This document shows positions 51,117 through 59,626 of a DNA stretch of 64,000 nucleotides, piece after piece. The translations under genes were made by a program, and so were the position numbers. Origin of the DNA: Lapidilactobacillus gannanensis (GTDB taxonomy: Bacteria; Bacillota; Bacilli; Lactobacillales; Lactobacillaceae); contig NZ_RHOT01000011.1 of assembly GCF_003946675.1 (NCBI RefSeq), positions 1 to 64,000 of the forward strand, in the 5' to 3' direction. Within the stretch, counting starts at the first letter, position 1. Each line of letters begins with the position of its first letter. Under the pieces are notes generated by a model. That model searched no databases, had not been told where the DNA came from, and saw nothing but the letters and a program-made list of their open reading frames with translations.

Positions 51117-51695
51117 TTAAACCGATAAATGACGGGTTAACAAATTAGGCAGTAACCGGACAATCAGTGCAAAGACAATCACACCTAAAACCGCATTAGC
51201 AATGAAGCTACCGCCATTGATCACCAAAGAGTATAACCAAGCTGATTGACCTTTAGGCGCGTATTGCCCCCAGAAAAAAACACCAGAGAAATAATGCGCC
51301 GTATATTTTGCTAAATCACCAATTAAAAAACCGACTGTGATCCAGCCTAATGCAAGTGACCAGCGATTTGCTTGTAGTGCAGTCTTAACTTGACGGTGAA
51401 AAATACCAATTAAGCCGGCCAAAGCAAATGGCAAAGGATAATCCAATATTATTTGTAACGGATTAAACAGCGAACCGCTCCCGCGCAGCCACATATCTAA
51501 TAGCCCCCAAACCAGTCCAGCCATCATGCCAGGTATTGGTCCGCGGCGCAGACTATAAATACCTAACGGGATCAAACCATAAGCAAACTGTACCGAAGAA
51601 ACCCCTAAATCATGTGGCACATATTCTAAAGCCATGGCAAGGCCAGCAAAAATAGCGCCCTCCACCATTACTTGTAATCGTTCATTTTCATGCAT
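51117..51695 (-). CDS. thiT: Thiamine ECF transporter S component ThiT
   Basis: A 192-residue membrane protein with about six hydrophobic segments that binds thiamine and joins the shared EcfA/A'/T module. Typical ThiT segments are GAIFAGLAMALEYVP and VWGLLDMWLRGSGSLFNP. The conserved Trp/Glu-rich thiamine-binding surface also matches (AKYTAHYFSGVFFWG). The upstream TPP riboswitch independently supports thiamine as substrate. Confidence 0.95.
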   Translation of the reverse strand: MHENERLQVMVEGAIFAGLAMALEYVPHDLGVSSVQFAYGLIPLGIYSLRRGPIPGMMAGLVWGLLDMWLRGSGSLFNPLQIILDYPLPFALAGLIGIFHRQVKTALQANRWSLALGWITVGFLIGDLAKYTAHYFSGVFFWGQYAPKGQSAWLYSLVINGGSFIANAVLGVIVFALIVRLLPNLLTRHLSV

Positions 51696-51719
51696 AAAAA
51701 TACTCCTCCTTTGAATTTA

Positions 51720-51840
51720 ACCATCAACAAAGTCGGAGTGTTTTCACTCCATCACAATTCCTACGCGTGTATTAACACAACAGGTTCAAGGGTCTGATCC
51801 GAAATCACTCTCAGCTGCATGAGCTCCCCTTTGTGATGGT
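51720..51840 (-). promoter_or_regulatory. TPP riboswitch controlling thiT
   Basis: On the minus strand the THI-element blocks appear in order: GGGGAGC, CTGAGAGTG, GACCCTTGAACCTG, and CGCGTAGGAA. The P1 5' strand ACCATCACAA (51840-51831) can pair with TTGTGATGG (51757-51749), or with the more distal TTGTTGATGGT (51730-51720). A GGAGTG/CACTCC hairpin lies between. The Shine-Dalgarno is at 51701-51710, so control is probably translational. Confidence 0.95.
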
Positions 51841-51863
51841 CTATTCTGATTTATGATACTTTC

Positions 51864-51892
51864 ATTTAACCGTGAAACCGTTCAAAAGTCAA
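51864..51892 (-). promoter_or_regulatory. thiT promoter
   Basis: TTGACT (51887-51892), a 17-base spacer and TTAAAT (51864-51869) on the minus strand, about 25 bases before the TPP aptamer. Confidence 0.6.
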
Positions 51893-52067
51893 CTTTTACC
51901 GGACCTTTTTTCAAAATCAGCAGCGGTTAAAACGATCGGTAAAGTGCTAAAATCAAACTCAGCTCACCGATTTTCAAAAGCGCTTATGCTACAGTGCCTT
52001 ACCCAACTTAATGATTATTAACGGCCACTATGCTGGTTGAGTTTTACTGTGAGCAATTTTGCAACAA
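51893..52067. other. Spacer between the ABC importer operon and thiT
   Basis: About 175 bases with no gene. A modest ATCGGT/ACCGAT inverted repeat is visible (51934-51979). No clear terminator for the ABC operon was found. Confidence 0.45.
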
Positions 52068-52880
52068 CTATTTAATTGCCAAATCTTGTTGGAACCACTT
52101 CTGACTAAGCTTAGAAACAGTACCATCACGCGTTAAGGCAACCAACGCCTGATTAATGCGCTGTTTCAACTGTCGATCTTGCTTCCGCATCCCAATGGCA
52201 AATGTTTCTTCCGGGTAACCGCCACTAATGATACGATATTTATTAGCGCTGTGCTGTTGGCGAACATAATAGCCAGCATAAATACTATCACCAACTACAC
52301 CTTGAATCCGACCTGCTTGTAGATCTAAAAATGCCGTGTTGAAATTCTCATATAAAACAGCGCTGTGATCAGCAACAATATTTTTTAAGACTTGCGACTG
52401 CTGATTAAATAAGGTTTGCCCTGATGAACCATTTTGAACGCCGACTTTTTGCTGACGCATTCCCGCGAAGCTATTAATCTTGTCTTTTCGCAGAGTGACT
52501 AGTACTTGTTGATTACGGAGATAGGGTTGAGAAAAGGCTACTTTTTTTGCTCGTGCTGGTGTTTTGGTATAGCCGTTCCAAATCAAATCAATCGTGCCAT
52601 TTTTTAACTCAGTTTCCTTCATATTCCAATCAATCGCCTGAAAAGTCACTTTTTGGTGCATCTTTTTCCCGACAGCTCGAGCTAAATCAATGTCAAAGCC
52701 AGCTAAACTGCCGTCTTGACGTTGGAATCCCATCGGTACAAAGGTATCATCCAAGCCAATAATTAATGGGCGCTGGCCCTGATCAACCTGTTTCAATTGC
52801 CGCACGCCACCACAACCACTTAGTATCAGGCCAAGTAATAGTAACAGCAAACTTGGTAGTGTTTTTTTCATTTTAATCAT
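52068..52880 (-). CDS. Amino-acid ABC transporter substrate-binding lipoprotein
   Basis: A 270-residue family 3 solute-binding protein. The signal peptide is KTLPSLLLLLLGLILSGCGG with lipobox LSGC, so it is lipid-anchored outside the membrane. The mature part begins with the family pattern GLDDTFVPMGFQRQDGSLAG-like, then FDIDLARAVGKKM. ATG 52880 has GAGG eight bases upstream. It belongs to a three-gene importer. A histidine substrate is suggested, weakly, by the T-box. Confidence 0.92.
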   Translation of the reverse strand: MIKMKKTLPSLLLLLLGLILSGCGGVRQLKQVDQGQRPLIIGLDDTFVPMGFQRQDGSLAGFDIDLARAVGKKMHQKVTFQAIDWNMKETELKNGTIDLIWNGYTKTPARAKKVAFSQPYLRNQQVLVTLRKDKINSFAGMRQQKVGVQNGSSGQTLFNQQSQVLKNIVADHSAVLYENFNTAFLDLQAGRIQGVVGDSIYAGYYVRQQHSANKYRIISGGYPEETFAIGMRKQDRQLKQRINQALVALTRDGTVSKLSQKWFQQDLAIK

Positions 52881-52890
52881 GGCTAACACC

Positions 52891-53526
52891 TCACTGTAAT
52901 GGTGCTAAGTGATAAGTTTGAGCAGCAATCTGCTCTGCAAAGGTTAGATCATGAGTCACAACGATTTGCGTCATCCCAGTTTGTTTAAGTTGCAGCAGCA
53001 GTTGGCTGACACTATCTCGTAAATTAGGATCCAAGGCTGAAGTTGGTTCATCATAGCAAAGAATTTGGGGCTTGAGGGCTAAAGCACGCGCAATACTGAC
53101 CCGCTGCTTTTGGCCACCTGATAATTGAAAGGTGTATTGTTGCGCCTGTTGTTCCAAACCTAGCTGGGTCAACAACTCAGTTGCTTGTTGGCGGGCTTCA
53201 TCGGCACTTAACAAACCCGTCAATTTAGGTGCTAACATCACATTTTCTAAAGTTGTTAAATGTGGAAATAACCGGAAATCTTGGAAAACACCCCCAATCA
53301 CACCTTGTTGTAAATTATCACGACTTGGTCGAAATTCCCGCTGATTTAACTGAATCTGACCTTGGTCATAATCAATCAGCCCCGTAATAATTCGCAATAA
53401 GGTTGTTTTACCTGCACCGCTAGGACCTACAATACATAACGTTTCTCCATCCTTGACGGTTAAAGAAACAGCCTTTAGAATTTGCCGCTGATCAATTTGC
53501 TTGCTAATATTCGTTAAAGTTAACAT
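52891..53526 (-). CDS. Amino-acid ABC transporter ATP-binding protein
   Basis: A 211-residue GlnQ/HisP-type ATPase. It has Walker A GPSGAGKTTLL, the Q-loop segment GGVFQDFRLFPHLT, the ABC signature LSGGQKQRVSIARAL, Walker B ILCYDEPTSALD and the switch His in VVTHDLTFA. It is somewhat short at the C-terminus but complete in motifs. GGAGG is seven bases before ATG 53526. Confidence 0.93.
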   Translation of the reverse strand: MLTLTNISKQIDQRQILKAVSLTVKDGETLCIVGPSGAGKTTLLRIITGLIDYDQGQIQLNQREFRPSRDNLQQGVIGGVFQDFRLFPHLTTLENVMLAPKLTGLLSADEARQQATELLTQLGLEQQAQQYTFQLSGGQKQRVSIARALALKPQILCYDEPTSALDPNLRDSVSQLLLQLKQTGMTQIVVTHDLTFAEQIAAQTYHLAPLQ

Positions 53527-53537
53527 CAAAACCCCTC

Positions 53538-54185
53538 CTATTCATAATACGCATAGTGCCGCTCAGCCCGACGCAACAACCACGTTAGAACTGCTGTCAG
53601 TACCAAGTAAATGGCTGCTACCGCCAACAACGGCAACAAAGTCACGTCGCGAGCCATCGCAATATTACCAGCACGTAATAAATCGCCTAACCCAATCACA
53701 TAAACTAAAGATGAATCCTTGACTAAATTAATCACTTCATTGCCAATTGCTGGAATAACTTTTTTATTCACCTGAGGCAAGATAATATGCATAAATATTT
53801 GTTTTGGTTTTAATTTCAGCATTTGGGCTGCCTCGATTTGGCCTTGATCAACACTTTGTAAACCACCACGGAAAATCTCGGCGAAGTAAGTCGCGTAGTT
53901 CAATACAAACGCAAACAAGGCAGCACTGTATCGTTCTAACACCAAATGAATTAATGGCAACCCATAGAAAACAAAAATCAATTGCAGTAATAGTGGTGTG
54001 CCTCGCATCACCCAAACATAAAAGTCCAGCAAAGCTCGCAATGGTTTAAAATGACTGCGTAACCCCACACTAACCAATAACCCTAATGGCAAAGCTAATA
54101 ACAAAGTTAATCCAAAAATACTTAAAGTCATGCTAGTCCCACTTAATAACGCCGGAAAAATTCCTGTAAAATATTGCCAACTCAT
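53538..54185 (-). CDS. Amino-acid ABC transporter permease (HisM/GlnP type)
   Basis: A 215-residue inner-membrane permease with about five TM segments. The EAA-type loop reads IEAAQMLKLKPKQIFMHIIL. The N-terminal segment GTSMTLSIFGLTLLLALPLG is typical of polar amino acid permeases. ATG 54185 has GGAG eight bases upstream; the longer frame would run through the T-box terminator. First gene of the operon behind that leader. Confidence 0.92.
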   Translation of the reverse strand: MSWQYFTGIFPALLSGTSMTLSIFGLTLLLALPLGLLVSVGLRSHFKPLRALLDFYVWVMRGTPLLLQLIFVFYGLPLIHLVLERYSAALFAFVLNYATYFAEIFRGGLQSVDQGQIEAAQMLKLKPKQIFMHIILPQVNKKVIPAIGNEVINLVKDSSLVYVIGLGDLLRAGNIAMARDVTLLPLLAVAAIYLVLTAVLTWLLRRAERHYAYYE

Positions 54186-54207
54186 TTGACTCACTCCTTT
54201 TTTAGAT

Positions 54208-54520
54208 AAAAAAAAAACCTCTAAACGATAATCGTCTAGAGGGTGCTCATTATGTATAAACACGGTTCCACCTCATGATCCCATTTATCTCACAATAAAT
54301 GGCTCCACCAGTTTTAAAAAAACTGACCACTAACGGCGGCAACCGGACCAACTTTAAGTATTAATAATTTGTTACCAAAACCAGTTATTAACAGACTGAC
54401 ATTGATCAGCAAAAATTGTTGTGCATGTTAACATATCTCTTCTTTACAGCCGGCCAGAAGTTCTCTTAGCATAGCGGTTAACATCGGGACAATTTATCGC
54501 AATTGCATATTTATTAGATT
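54208..54520 (-). promoter_or_regulatory. T-box leader of the amino-acid importer
   Basis: On the minus strand the T-box motif AGGTGGAACCGTG (54273-54261) is followed by a terminator (CCTCTAGACGAT with ATCGTTTAGAGG and ten T). Stem I is closed by AAATTGT (54495-54489) with ACAATTT (54419-54413), then by ATGTTAAC/GTTAACAT (54484-54477 with 54432-54425). The internal loop between has GCACA on its 3' side. CAC followed by A at 54423-54421 is a candidate His specifier. Confidence 0.88.
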
Positions 54521-54526
54521 GACATT

Positions 54527-54554
54527 ATTTTAGCATTGCCAATAAAAATGTCAA
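54527..54554 (-). promoter_or_regulatory. Promoter of the T-box importer operon
   Basis: TTGACA (54549-54554), a 16-base spacer and TAAAAT (54527-54532) on the minus strand. It lies between the minD stop and the T-box, so the importer is transcribed separately from minCD. Confidence 0.75.
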
Positions 54555-54581
54555 GGAAAAAATGAATTTTTATTAAAAAAA

Positions 54582-55388
54582 CTAACGATGGAATAAACGT
54601 TGCCAAAAACCTTTCTTAGGTTCTGGTGCAGTCTCTTCCTTCAAAGTCATTAATGGCACACTGTCACCCAACATTCGCCGGGCAATATTGCGATAGCCCT
54701 GGCTAGCAGGATTATCCGGATTAAGCGCAACTGGTTCACCAGCATTAGTAGTAGCAATCACGCCATCATCATCGAAAACAATGCCTAATAACTGAATACC
54801 TAAATGATCAGTAATATCATCAATACTCATCATTTCGCCCTGATTCATCAGATGCTTGCGAATGCGATTAATAATTAAACGTGGCGCAAATTCTAGCTGG
54901 TGATCTTCAAGAATCCCAATAATCCGATCAGCATCACTAACTGCTGCATTTTCTGGTGTTGTGACTAAGATAGCACCATCAGCACCAGCAACAGCATTTT
55001 CAAAGCCTTGTTCAATCCCGGCTGGACAATCGAGCAACACAAAGTCATAACTTTGCTTCAATTCATTGACTACTTGGCGAACATTTTCTGGTGTTAGGAC
55101 ATTCTTATCAGTATTTTGAGCAGCTGGCAGTAATTTTAATTTACCATCAAACCGACTGTCCGTGATTAAAGCCTGATTTAAATTCACTTTACCAGCAACA
55201 ACATCGACAATTGTATAAATAATCCGATTTTGTAGGCCCATAACGACATCAAGATTACGCAAGCCTAAGTCCAAATCAACTAAACAAACCTTTTTATCTA
55301 ATAGTGCCAATGCCGTTCCTAGATTTGCTGTCGTTGTGGTCTTGCCAACGCCACCTTTACCAGAGGTGATCACTAATGCTGTTCCCAT
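54582..55388 (-). CDS. minD: Septum-site determining ATPase MinD
   Basis: A 268-residue membrane-cycling ATPase that recruits MinC. The deviant Walker A is TSGKGGVGKTTTTANLG at the N-terminus. Switch regions (LVDLDLGLRNLDVVMGL, LLDCPAGIEQGF) and the C-terminal amphipathic membrane helix PKKGFWQRLFHR are present. It overlaps the minC stop by one base (TAATG). Confidence 0.96.
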   Translation of the reverse strand: MGTALVITSGKGGVGKTTTTANLGTALALLDKKVCLVDLDLGLRNLDVVMGLQNRIIYTIVDVVAGKVNLNQALITDSRFDGKLKLLPAAQNTDKNVLTPENVRQVVNELKQSYDFVLLDCPAGIEQGFENAVAGADGAILVTTPENAAVSDADRIIGILEDHQLEFAPRLIINRIRKHLMNQGEMMSIDDITDHLGIQLLGIVFDDDGVIATTNAGEPVALNPDNPASQGYRNIARRMLGDSVPLMTLKEETAPEPKKGFWQRLFHR

Positions 55389-56050
55389 TATTGTTCCTCC
55401 AATTGTTGATATAATTTCGGTTTCAATTTTGGCAACTCAGTCAACTTCGCGGTAATTAATTTATGCAAATCATCAATGTAGGCGAACTGTGCTCGGGTAA
55501 TACTCTGGTCATCAGCGACGATTTCGACCAAATCAGCAATTCGTAGCTGGGCAGCCTGTTGTAGATTTCCAGCAATAATTGCCTCAGCATTATCAGGATA
55601 GCCAGCATGTAAAATACCTTGGGCGGTCCCCACCACGTAAATATTGTGCGAAGCCTTTAACGTTGCCCCTTGATGAACACTGCCCAATAGCACCACATCG
55701 CCATCATAACTTGCTTCTTGCCCACTCCGAATCGTATTAGGCACTAAGTGAACTTGTTTGGAGCGTAATAAAGTCGCCACCGTTTGCTGGTCCATCACAT
55801 CAGCAGTGACTTCTAAAATTTTGAAGTTAGTAAATTGAGCAACTAAATCGTACAAAGCCTGACGTTGGTCAGCTGTCAAAATTCGCCGACCAGTTCGTAC
55901 CTTAAAACTAATTTCTGTGGTACTAGTATCTTCAGCCCGAACTTTTTTTAATAAAGCCTGTAAGTCTGTTAGGCTATCAGTAAAATTACGATCAGCCGGT
56001 ATTTCAATTTCATAACCATCATTACGTCCCCGTAGAAAAACATTTTCCAA
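55388..56050 (-). CDS. minC: Septum-site inhibitor MinC
   Basis: A 220-residue inhibitor of FtsZ assembly. The N-terminal domain covers about residues 1-95, and the C-terminal beta-helix at about 105-200 has the motifs IRSGQEASYDGDVVLLGSV and GTAQGILHAGYPDN. TTG 56050 is chosen because GGGAGGT (56058-56064) is seven bases upstream and overlaps the mreD end. The longer ATG at 56095 would extend deep into mreD and adds residues unlike the family. No minE is present, as usual in Lactobacillales. Confidence 0.92.
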   Translation of the reverse strand: MENVFLRGRNDGYEIEIPADRNFTDSLTDLQALLKKVRAEDTSTTEISFKVRTGRRILTADQRQALYDLVAQFTNFKILEVTADVMDQQTVATLLRSKQVHLVPNTIRSGQEASYDGDVVLLGSVHQGATLKASHNIYVVGTAQGILHAGYPDNAEAIIAGNLQQAAQLRIADLVEIVADDQSITRAQFAYIDDLHKLITAKLTELPKLKPKLYQQLEEQ

Positions 56051-56055
56051 AGTAG

Positions 56056-56598
56056 TTACCTCCCGTGATTGCGATGAATAAAGTGTAACGCCCATTTATT
56101 TGGCCAATAAAAGATTAAAAATAAGATGACATTCAGAATGATTGTCGGTGCTAAAGCATTGCTAATAAATTGCCCAACACCAGCCTGCGTCATGCCAAAG
56201 AAATGTGCAAGAAAGTAAAGAATCATTTGTGCAACTAAAACGCAAATGATATCAGCACCTAATTCATAAATCGCGCTGGGAAGAAAATAATTCATCAATG
56301 CTTTGGTCATCAAATACGTTAATGGCACAATCAACATGTATTGGCCGATTAAACCTGTATAAAATAAATCATAAGCTAAACCGGCTAATAGCGCGTACCA
56401 AAACAGCATTTTTGATTCTGGAAATGCAAAGGTACACATCACCACGCTCAAAAGGATTAACTGCGGTGCCATTTGTAAATTATTATCATAAAAGAAATTT
56501 GAAAAGACTAAGCTTAAACTGCCGTCCAGGAAAAAATTGATTGCAATGACCAATGGTAGCAGCCAACGATGTTGATATTGCCGTGGTTGTGCTTTCAT
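56056..56598 (-). CDS. mreD: Rod-shape protein MreD
   Basis: A 180-residue membrane protein with five or six hydrophobic segments and little conserved sequence, identified by topology and its place between mreC and minC. It starts directly after the mreC stop with no gap. Confidence 0.9.
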   Translation of the reverse strand: MKAQPRQYQHRWLLPLVIAINFFLDGSLSLVFSNFFYDNNLQMAPQLILLSVVMCTFAFPESKMLFWYALLAGLAYDLFYTGLIGQYMLIVPLTYLMTKALMNYFLPSAIYELGADIICVLVAQMILYFLAHFFGMTQAGVGQFISNALAPTIILNVILFLIFYWPNKWALHFIHRNHGR

Positions 56599-57459
56599 TT
56601 AATCATCCCCAATGGCCCGATTGATTACCGTAACAACAGAGAAATTATTCAAATTAGTTGCCGGTTTCAAATAGATTGTATTTGCTAAACCATAGTTATC
56701 TTTTTTAACTTTAACGACGGTGCCAATTAACAAGCCACGTGGTGTTAAACCACCTAGGCCTGAGGTAATCACTTTTTGACCCTTCTTTACTTTATCTGCG
56801 GTCACTAAATGGCTCATCTTCAAAGTAGCAGTCGTGTCATCAAAACCTGTAATCAAGCCACTAACAGGTGTGCCACCATCAACACTGATTTCGGCAGCAA
56901 ACCGATTACTGGAATTATTGTCACTAGAAACCAATTCCACTTTGGCATTGGTTTTGTCAACTTCGATGATCCGCCCAATTAGGCCTGAACCAGACATAAC
57001 TGGCATATCTTTCTTGATACCTGAAGCAGAACCACGATTGATCACTAAATAATTCTGCCAATTCACTGGCGAGCGGCTCATAACCGCTGCGGTAATTTTT
57101 GAATAGTCAGTTAGGGTTTCATTTAAATTTAACTGTTTCTTTAAATCACGATTTTCGTTTTTCAAAGTCTGATTTTGAACTTTAGTCTCAGCTAAATCCT
57201 GAACTTCAGCTTTTAAAGCCTTATTCTCATCATAAGTATTAAACAAATCACTAATATTACCAGAGAAATTACGGACAGCATTAACTGGTGTCGTAATCAC
57301 ACGACCAACAATGCCTAAAGTATCATTACCAAAACGTTGGACAAAAACAGGTGCTTTGCGGTTATTCCGCAAACCAATCGAAACTGAAATCATCCCAAAA
57401 ACCGCGATCAAAGTGACCATCACAATGATCAGTTTTTTGTTAGAAAAGAACTTATTCAT
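56599..57459 (-). CDS. mreC: Rod-shape protein MreC
   Basis: A 286-residue bitopic protein of the elongation complex. It has one TM segment (KLIIVMVTLIAVFGMISVSI) and a coiled coil at about residues 65-105 (LAETKVQNQTLKNENRDLKK). The extracellular beta-barrel domain has the family pattern VNWQNYLVINRGSASGIKKD and SGLGGLTPRGLLIGTV. ATG 57459 has GGAGG five bases upstream; ATG 57471 overlaps that site. Confidence 0.95.
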   Translation of the reverse strand: MNKFFSNKKLIIVMVTLIAVFGMISVSIGLRNNRKAPVFVQRFGNDTLGIVGRVITTPVNAVRNFSGNISDLFNTYDENKALKAEVQDLAETKVQNQTLKNENRDLKKQLNLNETLTDYSKITAAVMSRSPVNWQNYLVINRGSASGIKKDMPVMSGSGLIGRIIEVDKTNAKVELVSSDNNSSNRFAAEISVDGGTPVSGLITGFDDTTATLKMSHLVTADKVKKGQKVITSGLGGLTPRGLLIGTVVKVKKDNYGLANTIYLKPATNLNNFSVVTVINRAIGDD

Positions 57460-57507
57460 TAAATCCTCCATAAATCAAAAAAGCGGGACAGGCCCGCCAT
57501 TCGGATT

Positions 57508-58509
57508 TTAGTGTTTCCGTTTCATAACTTCAATACTTTTTAGTGATTCACCAGTACCAATTGCCACACAATCAAGCGGGTCTTGTGCGATGAAAACTGG
57601 CACCTTAGTCGCATCAGAAATCACTTCTGGTAAGTTCTTCAATAAAGCACCACCACCAGTTAAAACAATCCCATGATCAATCACGTCAGCAGCAATTTCT
57701 GGCGAGGTTTCTTCAAGTGTTTCTTTGATAGCAGCAATAATTGCATCAATCACTTCTTGAATTGCTTTCGCAACATCAGTAGCTGAAACTTCAATTGTTT
57801 TAGGTAGACCGGAAATCAAATCACGACCACGGATAGTCATATTTTCTAACTCGCCAGCCTTTTCAACTGAAGCAGAACCAATTTGAATTTTGATTTGCTC
57901 AGCAGTCCGTTCACCAATCAACAGATTGAAATGTTGTCTGACATAAGAAATAACTGATTCATCGATTTTGTCGCCAGCCATTCGAATTGAGCGTGATGAA
58001 ACAATGCCACCTAATGAAATTGTGGCCACATCAGTGGTCCCACCACCAATATCAACCACCATACTACCAGTTGGATCCATTACTGGCAAACCGGCACCAA
58101 TCGCTGCAGCAAATGGTTCTTCAATCACATAAGCTTCACGAGCACCAGCCACACGGGTTGCATCAATAACTGCCCGCTTCTCAACTTCAGTAACGCCACT
58201 AGGTACGCAAACCATCACGTATGGCTTGCCACCACCAACAGTTTTTTCAATAAAGTATTTCATCATGGCTGCAGTTGTATCATAATCGGCAATCACGCCA
58301 TCCTTCATCGGTCGAATCGCTACAATATTTGCAGGAGTTCGGCCGATCATATCGCGTGCTTCGGAACCAACGGCAATAATCTCGCCAGTTTTTGTATTTT
58401 TAGCAACGACTGAAGGTTCGTCTAAAACAATCCCTTTTCCTTCAATATAAACTAATGTATTGGCAGTTCCTAAATCTATACCAATATTCTTCGCACCGAA
58501 TCCTAGCAA
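57508..58509 (-). CDS. mreB: Rod-shape actin homologue MreB
   Basis: A 333-residue cytoskeletal ATPase guiding lateral wall synthesis. Phosphate-1 is [14 protein letters not shown], phosphate-2 [15 protein letters not shown], and the adenosine motif [18 protein letters not shown]. Start is TTG, with GGAG nine bases upstream. It is first of mreB-mreC-mreD-minC-minD. Confidence 0.97.
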   Translation of the reverse strand: MLGFGAKNIGIDLGTANTLVYIEGKGIVLDEPSVVAKNTKTGEIIAVGSEARDMIGRTPANIVAIRPMKDGVIADYDTTAAMMKYFIEKTVGGGKPYVMVCVPSGVTEVEKRAVIDATRVAGAREAYVIEEPFAAAIGAGLPVMDPTGSMVVDIGGGTTDVATISLGGIVSSRSIRMAGDKIDESVISYVRQHFNLLIGERTAEQIKIQIGSASVEKAGELENMTIRGRDLISGLPKTIEVSATDVAKAIQEVIDAIIAAIKETLEETSPEIAADVIDHGIVLTGGGALLKNLPEVISDATKVPVFIAQDPLDCVAIGTGESLKSIEVMKRKH

Positions 58510-58866
58510 TGTTTTCTTCTCCTTAAAAAACCAAAATTATACTAAAAGAAATTATACCATAATGGCAAAACGTTAAAAAGGTTTCACTAGGAAAACTTAA
58601 ACAATGCCATGACTAGTCAACTTTCATTTTAGCAGGATTGAGGAGGAATGAAAAACAAAAATGTTTTCTAAGAAAACCAATTCGGTGAATAGTCGCGAAA
58701 TTGACCTGCTGACATCAGTTTTTCACCTGAGTAAAAATAAATTTTACGGCTCGAAATATTGACGAATTAGCTTGTTGCGAGTCTGGATATCAGTCATTTA
58801 CGTTTATGCTCACCGATTGACCGCCTTTGGTCACAAGCGCTATCCATCGTTCAAAAAAATTAGGTT
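58510..58866. repeat. Region upstream of mreB with an orphan right arm of the dispersed repeat
   Basis: About 357 bases without a gene. CATTTACGTTTATGCTCACC followed by GATTGACCGCCTTTGGTCAC (about 58795-58834) matches the right arms next to typA, mgtA and recD2, again close to a minus-strand stop (radC, 58867). No core hairpin is adjacent. The mreB promoter should lie in 58530-58660, but I cannot single it out. Confidence 0.55.
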
Positions 58867-59565
58867 TCAAATAAATTTGGCTTCACGCAATGACAAATAT
58901 TGTTTACTTCCGATGATCAAGTGATCCAGACATTGAATTCCCATCATTTCACCACATTTAACCAGCCGTTGCGAAAACACCAGATCATTTTGTGAAGGTG
59001 TCACCTGACCACTTGGGTGATTGTGGACCACAATCAGGCGCGCCGCTGATAGTAACACTGCGTAATGATAGATTTCTCGCGGATGAGCAACTGAACTATT
59101 TAAACTACCAGTAAAAATTAATCGTTCCTGAATGATTTGATTCTTCGTGTCCAAATAAATAACACGTAATTCTTCTTGAACAGTTCCCTGCATCCGCTCG
59201 ACCAGTTGCTGACCGATCATCCCCGAGGACACCACAACACCACGACGCAATTGGGATTGCTGCAAAGAACGCCGTCCTAATTCGAACGCGGCCTGTAATT
59301 CAATTGCTTTGGTCAAGCCAATTCCTGGAAATTCTTGCAACTGAGTCAAATTAGCTTGGGCTAAAAATGCTAAATTATCATAATGTTGCAATAATAATCC
59401 AGCCAACTTAGCCACTGAATATTTGGATGTGCCTGTTCGTAAAATAATTTGTAATAATTCCTGATCTGACGCCGCTTGTACGCCATGCTGATCAACTAAC
59501 TCTCGTGGTAATAGCCGTTCTGGCGCAGCTGGCACTGTCGTCAAAACGGTGACTTTATTTTCCAT
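58867..59565 (-). CDS. radC: RadC/YsxA-like JAB domain protein
   Basis: A 232-residue protein named after RadC, with uncertain DNA-repair role. The N-terminal helix-hairpin-helix region contains LTQLQEFPGIGLTKAIEL. The C-terminal JAB/MPN domain has its metal motif HNHPSGQVTPSQND. It is complete compared with the family. GAGGTGAT lies seven to eight bases before the ATG, inside the stem of the preceding terminator. Confidence 0.93.
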   Translation of the reverse strand: MENKVTVLTTVPAAPERLLPRELVDQHGVQAASDQELLQIILRTGTSKYSVAKLAGLLLQHYDNLAFLAQANLTQLQEFPGIGLTKAIELQAAFELGRRSLQQSQLRRGVVVSSGMIGQQLVERMQGTVQEELRVIYLDTKNQIIQERLIFTGSLNSSVAHPREIYHYAVLLSAARLIVVHNHPSGQVTPSQNDLVFSQRLVKCGEMMGIQCLDHLIIGSKQYLSLREAKFI

Positions 59566-59568
59566 AAA

Positions 59569-59610
59569 AAATCACCTCTTCGCTTTTAAATACGAAAAGG
59601 TGACTTTTTT
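59569..59610 (-). terminator. Hairpin ending folC and covering the radC ribosome-binding site
   Basis: On the minus strand AAAAAAGTCACCTTTTCG (59610-59593) pairs with CGAAGAGGTGATTT (59582-59569) and is followed by T. The 3' arm contains GAGGTGAT, the radC Shine-Dalgarno, three bases from the start codon side. The same hairpin can thus terminate folC transcription and block radC translation from readthrough mRNA. Confidence 0.7.
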
Positions 59611-59626
59611 AACTTAAGTTTCATAC

